Assembly: GCA_013041995.1 (NCBI GenBank)
Contig: JABDRA010000424.1
Span: 1 to 7,081 of the forward strand
Source of the DNA: Anderseniella sp.
GTDB taxonomy: Bacteria; Pseudomonadota; Alphaproteobacteria; Rhizobiales; Aestuariivirgaceae
DNA: 7,081 bases
Direction: 5' to 3'
The notes under the pieces were generated by a model. It had not been told where the DNA came from. It searched no databases and saw only the letters and a list, made by a program, of their open reading frames with translations. Position 1 is the stretch's first letter; every line of letters starts with the position of its first letter. Of this stretch, positions 5,994-7,081 are shown piece by piece. The translations under genes and the position numbers were made by a program.

Positions 5994-7081
5994 CTACCGG
6001 ATAACCGGGAGGGTCGAGAACTGGTGGAACGGCGGCGGGGACGACAGCGTCCACTCCAGCGTTGTTGCAGACTCGCCCCACGGATTGTCACCGGCAACGC
6101 GCTTCTTCATGAAGGCTTCAATGATGCACCACAGGAAAACCAGGATTGAAAATGCGGAAATGTACGACCCGATAGAGGATACATAATTCCAGCCCGCAAA
6201 CACCTCCGGAAAGTCGATATAGCGGCGCGGCATTCCGGCCAGGCCTAAGAAATGCTGCGGGAAGAACAATATGTTCACGCCAATGAACTGAATCCAGAAG
6301 TGGGCCCGCGCCAGGGTTGGATTATACATGTACCCGAACATTTTCGGGAACCAGTAATACCAGCCGCCAAAGATCGAGAACACGGCTCCCAGCGACAGCA
6401 CATAATGGAAATGCGCCACAACATAGTAGGTATCGTGCAGCGACCGGTCGACACCGGCATTGGCCAGCACGACGCCGGTTACCCCACCTACGGTGAACAG
6501 GAAAATGAAACCGATGGCCCACAACATGGGTGTGCGGAATTCAATTGATCCACCCCACATGGTGGCGATCCAGGAGAAAATCTTCACGCCCGTGGGTACC
6601 GCAATGACCATGGTGGCAGCCACGAAGTAGGCTTGCGTGTCAACAGCCATGCCGACGGTGTACATGTGGTGCGCCCACACGATGAAGCCGACAAGGCCGA
6701 TGGCGACCATGGCATAGGCCATGCCCAGATAGCCGAATACCGGCTTTTTCGAGAACGTGGAAACGATCTGCGAAACGATACCGAAGCCAGGCAGGATCAG
6801 GATGTACACTTCGGGATGGGCAAAGAACCAGAACAGGTGCTGGAACAGGATCGGATCACCGCCGCCTTCAGCACGGAAGAACGATGTGCCGAAATTACGG
6901 TCCGTCAGCAGCATGGTGATGGCGCCGGCAAATACCGGCAGCGACAACAGCAGCAGGAACACGGTGACCAGCACCGACCACACGAACAGCGGCATCTTGT
7001 GCAGGGTCATGCCCGGCGCCCGCATGTTGAAGACGGTGGTGATGAAGTTGATCGCACCCAGAATTGAAGATGCCCCGGCAA
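5994..7081 (-). CDS. ctaD: Cytochrome c oxidase subunit I (aa3 type), N-terminus cut by window edge
   Basis: This is the catalytic subunit of the proton-pumping aa3 oxidase in the inner membrane, which reduces O2 to water. The window shows 361 C-terminal residues, in frame up to the right edge (starting AGASSILGAINF). All expected ligands in this part are present, numbered from the first visible complete codon: CuB ligand H88 with E90 and cross-linked Y92 (HPEVY), CuB H137 and H138, K-channel K166 (PTGVKIF), Mg-site H215 and D216, heme a3 H223 and heme a H225 (AHFHY). The spacing equals Paracoccus subunit I minus 188, so about 188 residues are missing, including the first heme a histidine and the D-channel entry. 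HPEVY with the K-channel marks a type A oxidase. The frame is open before the internal Met at 7025, so that is not the start. The stop is TAG at 5996-5994. Confidence 0.98.
   Translation of the reverse strand, partial: AGASSILGAINFITTVFNMRAPGMTLHKMPLFVWSVLVTVFLLLLSLPVFAGAITMLLTDRNFGTSFFRAEGGGDPILFQHLFWFFAHPEVYILILPGFGIVSQIVSTFSKKPVFGYLGMAYAMVAIGLVGFIVWAHHMYTVGMAVDTQAYFVAATMVIAVPTGVKIFSWIATMWGGSIEFRTPMLWAIGFIFLFTVGGVTGVVLANAGVDRSLHDTYYVVAHFHYVLSLGAVFSIFGGWYYWFPKMFGYMYNPTLARAHFWIQFIGVNILFFPQHFLGLAGMPRRYIDFPEVFAGWNYVSSIGSYISAFSILVFLWCIIEAFMKKRVAGDNPWGESATTLEWTLSSPPPFHQFSTLPVIR

Noticed and set aside
5104..6186. A 360-codon open frame on the plus strand opposite ctaB and the ctaD end
   Set aside because: It lies antisense to two well-recognised genes, its translation is polar, rich in Arg, Cys and His and resembles no family, and it crosses the ctaB-ctaD gap. 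It is a shadow of the real genes.
7023..7025. Internal ATG as the start of ctaD
   Set aside because: The frame stays open to the right edge and the codons before this ATG match conserved subunit I sequence, so it is an internal methionine.
6633..7067. A 144-codon plus-strand frame opposite ctaD
   Set aside because: Its very polar, Gln/His/Glu-rich translation mirrors membrane-protein codons on the other strand.

Overview
The window is a piece of an alphaproteobacterial chromosome, most like Hyphomicrobiales (Rhizobiales) in gene content and order. Every gene lies on the minus strand, so the genes read from right to left. The window holds most of an aa3-type cytochrome c oxidase operon and its assembly genes, followed by a threonine synthase gene and an M16 metallopeptidase gene. 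The taxonomic guess rests on the order ctaD-ctaB-coxF-like-ctaG-ctaE-DUF983-SURF1-thrC-M16 and on protein sequence recalled from memory, not on a search.

Layout in transcription order. At 7081-5994 is the 3' two thirds of ctaD (oxidase subunit I), cut by the right edge. At 5910-4960 is ctaB (heme O synthase). At 4956-4792 is a 54-residue single-span membrane protein resembling CoxF. At 4790-4194 is ctaG (Cox11, CuB insertion), and at 4132-3272 is ctaE (subunit III). Just after ctaE there is an inverted-repeat cluster and then a clear intrinsic terminator (3237-3197). The next gene starts 12 nt beyond the terminator: a DUF983 membrane zinc-ribbon protein (3184-2777). It overlaps SURF1 (2780-1995) by 4 nt. 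Next come thrC (1985-570) and an M16 peptidase (573 to the left edge, C-terminus missing), which also overlap by 4 nt.

How the genes work together. CtaD and CtaE are structural subunits. CtaB makes heme O, the precursor of heme A. CtaG delivers copper to CuB, and SURF1 assists heme a insertion into subunit I. The CoxF-like protein and DUF983 have no firm function but sit among assembly genes. thrC and the M16 peptidase are metabolic and proteolytic genes that follow the oxidase genes, probably through shared transcription rather than shared function.

Coding is dense and there are no gaps above about 90 bases. The noncoding gaps at 5911-5993, 4133-4193 and 3185-3271 each contain an RNA hairpin. 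I see no mobile elements, CRISPR arrays, tRNA or rRNA genes, or broken genes. I find no evidence of a new biological system. The most interesting parts are the terminator and inverted-repeat arrangement between ctaE and DUF983, the small CoxF-like gene, and the DUF983 gene.
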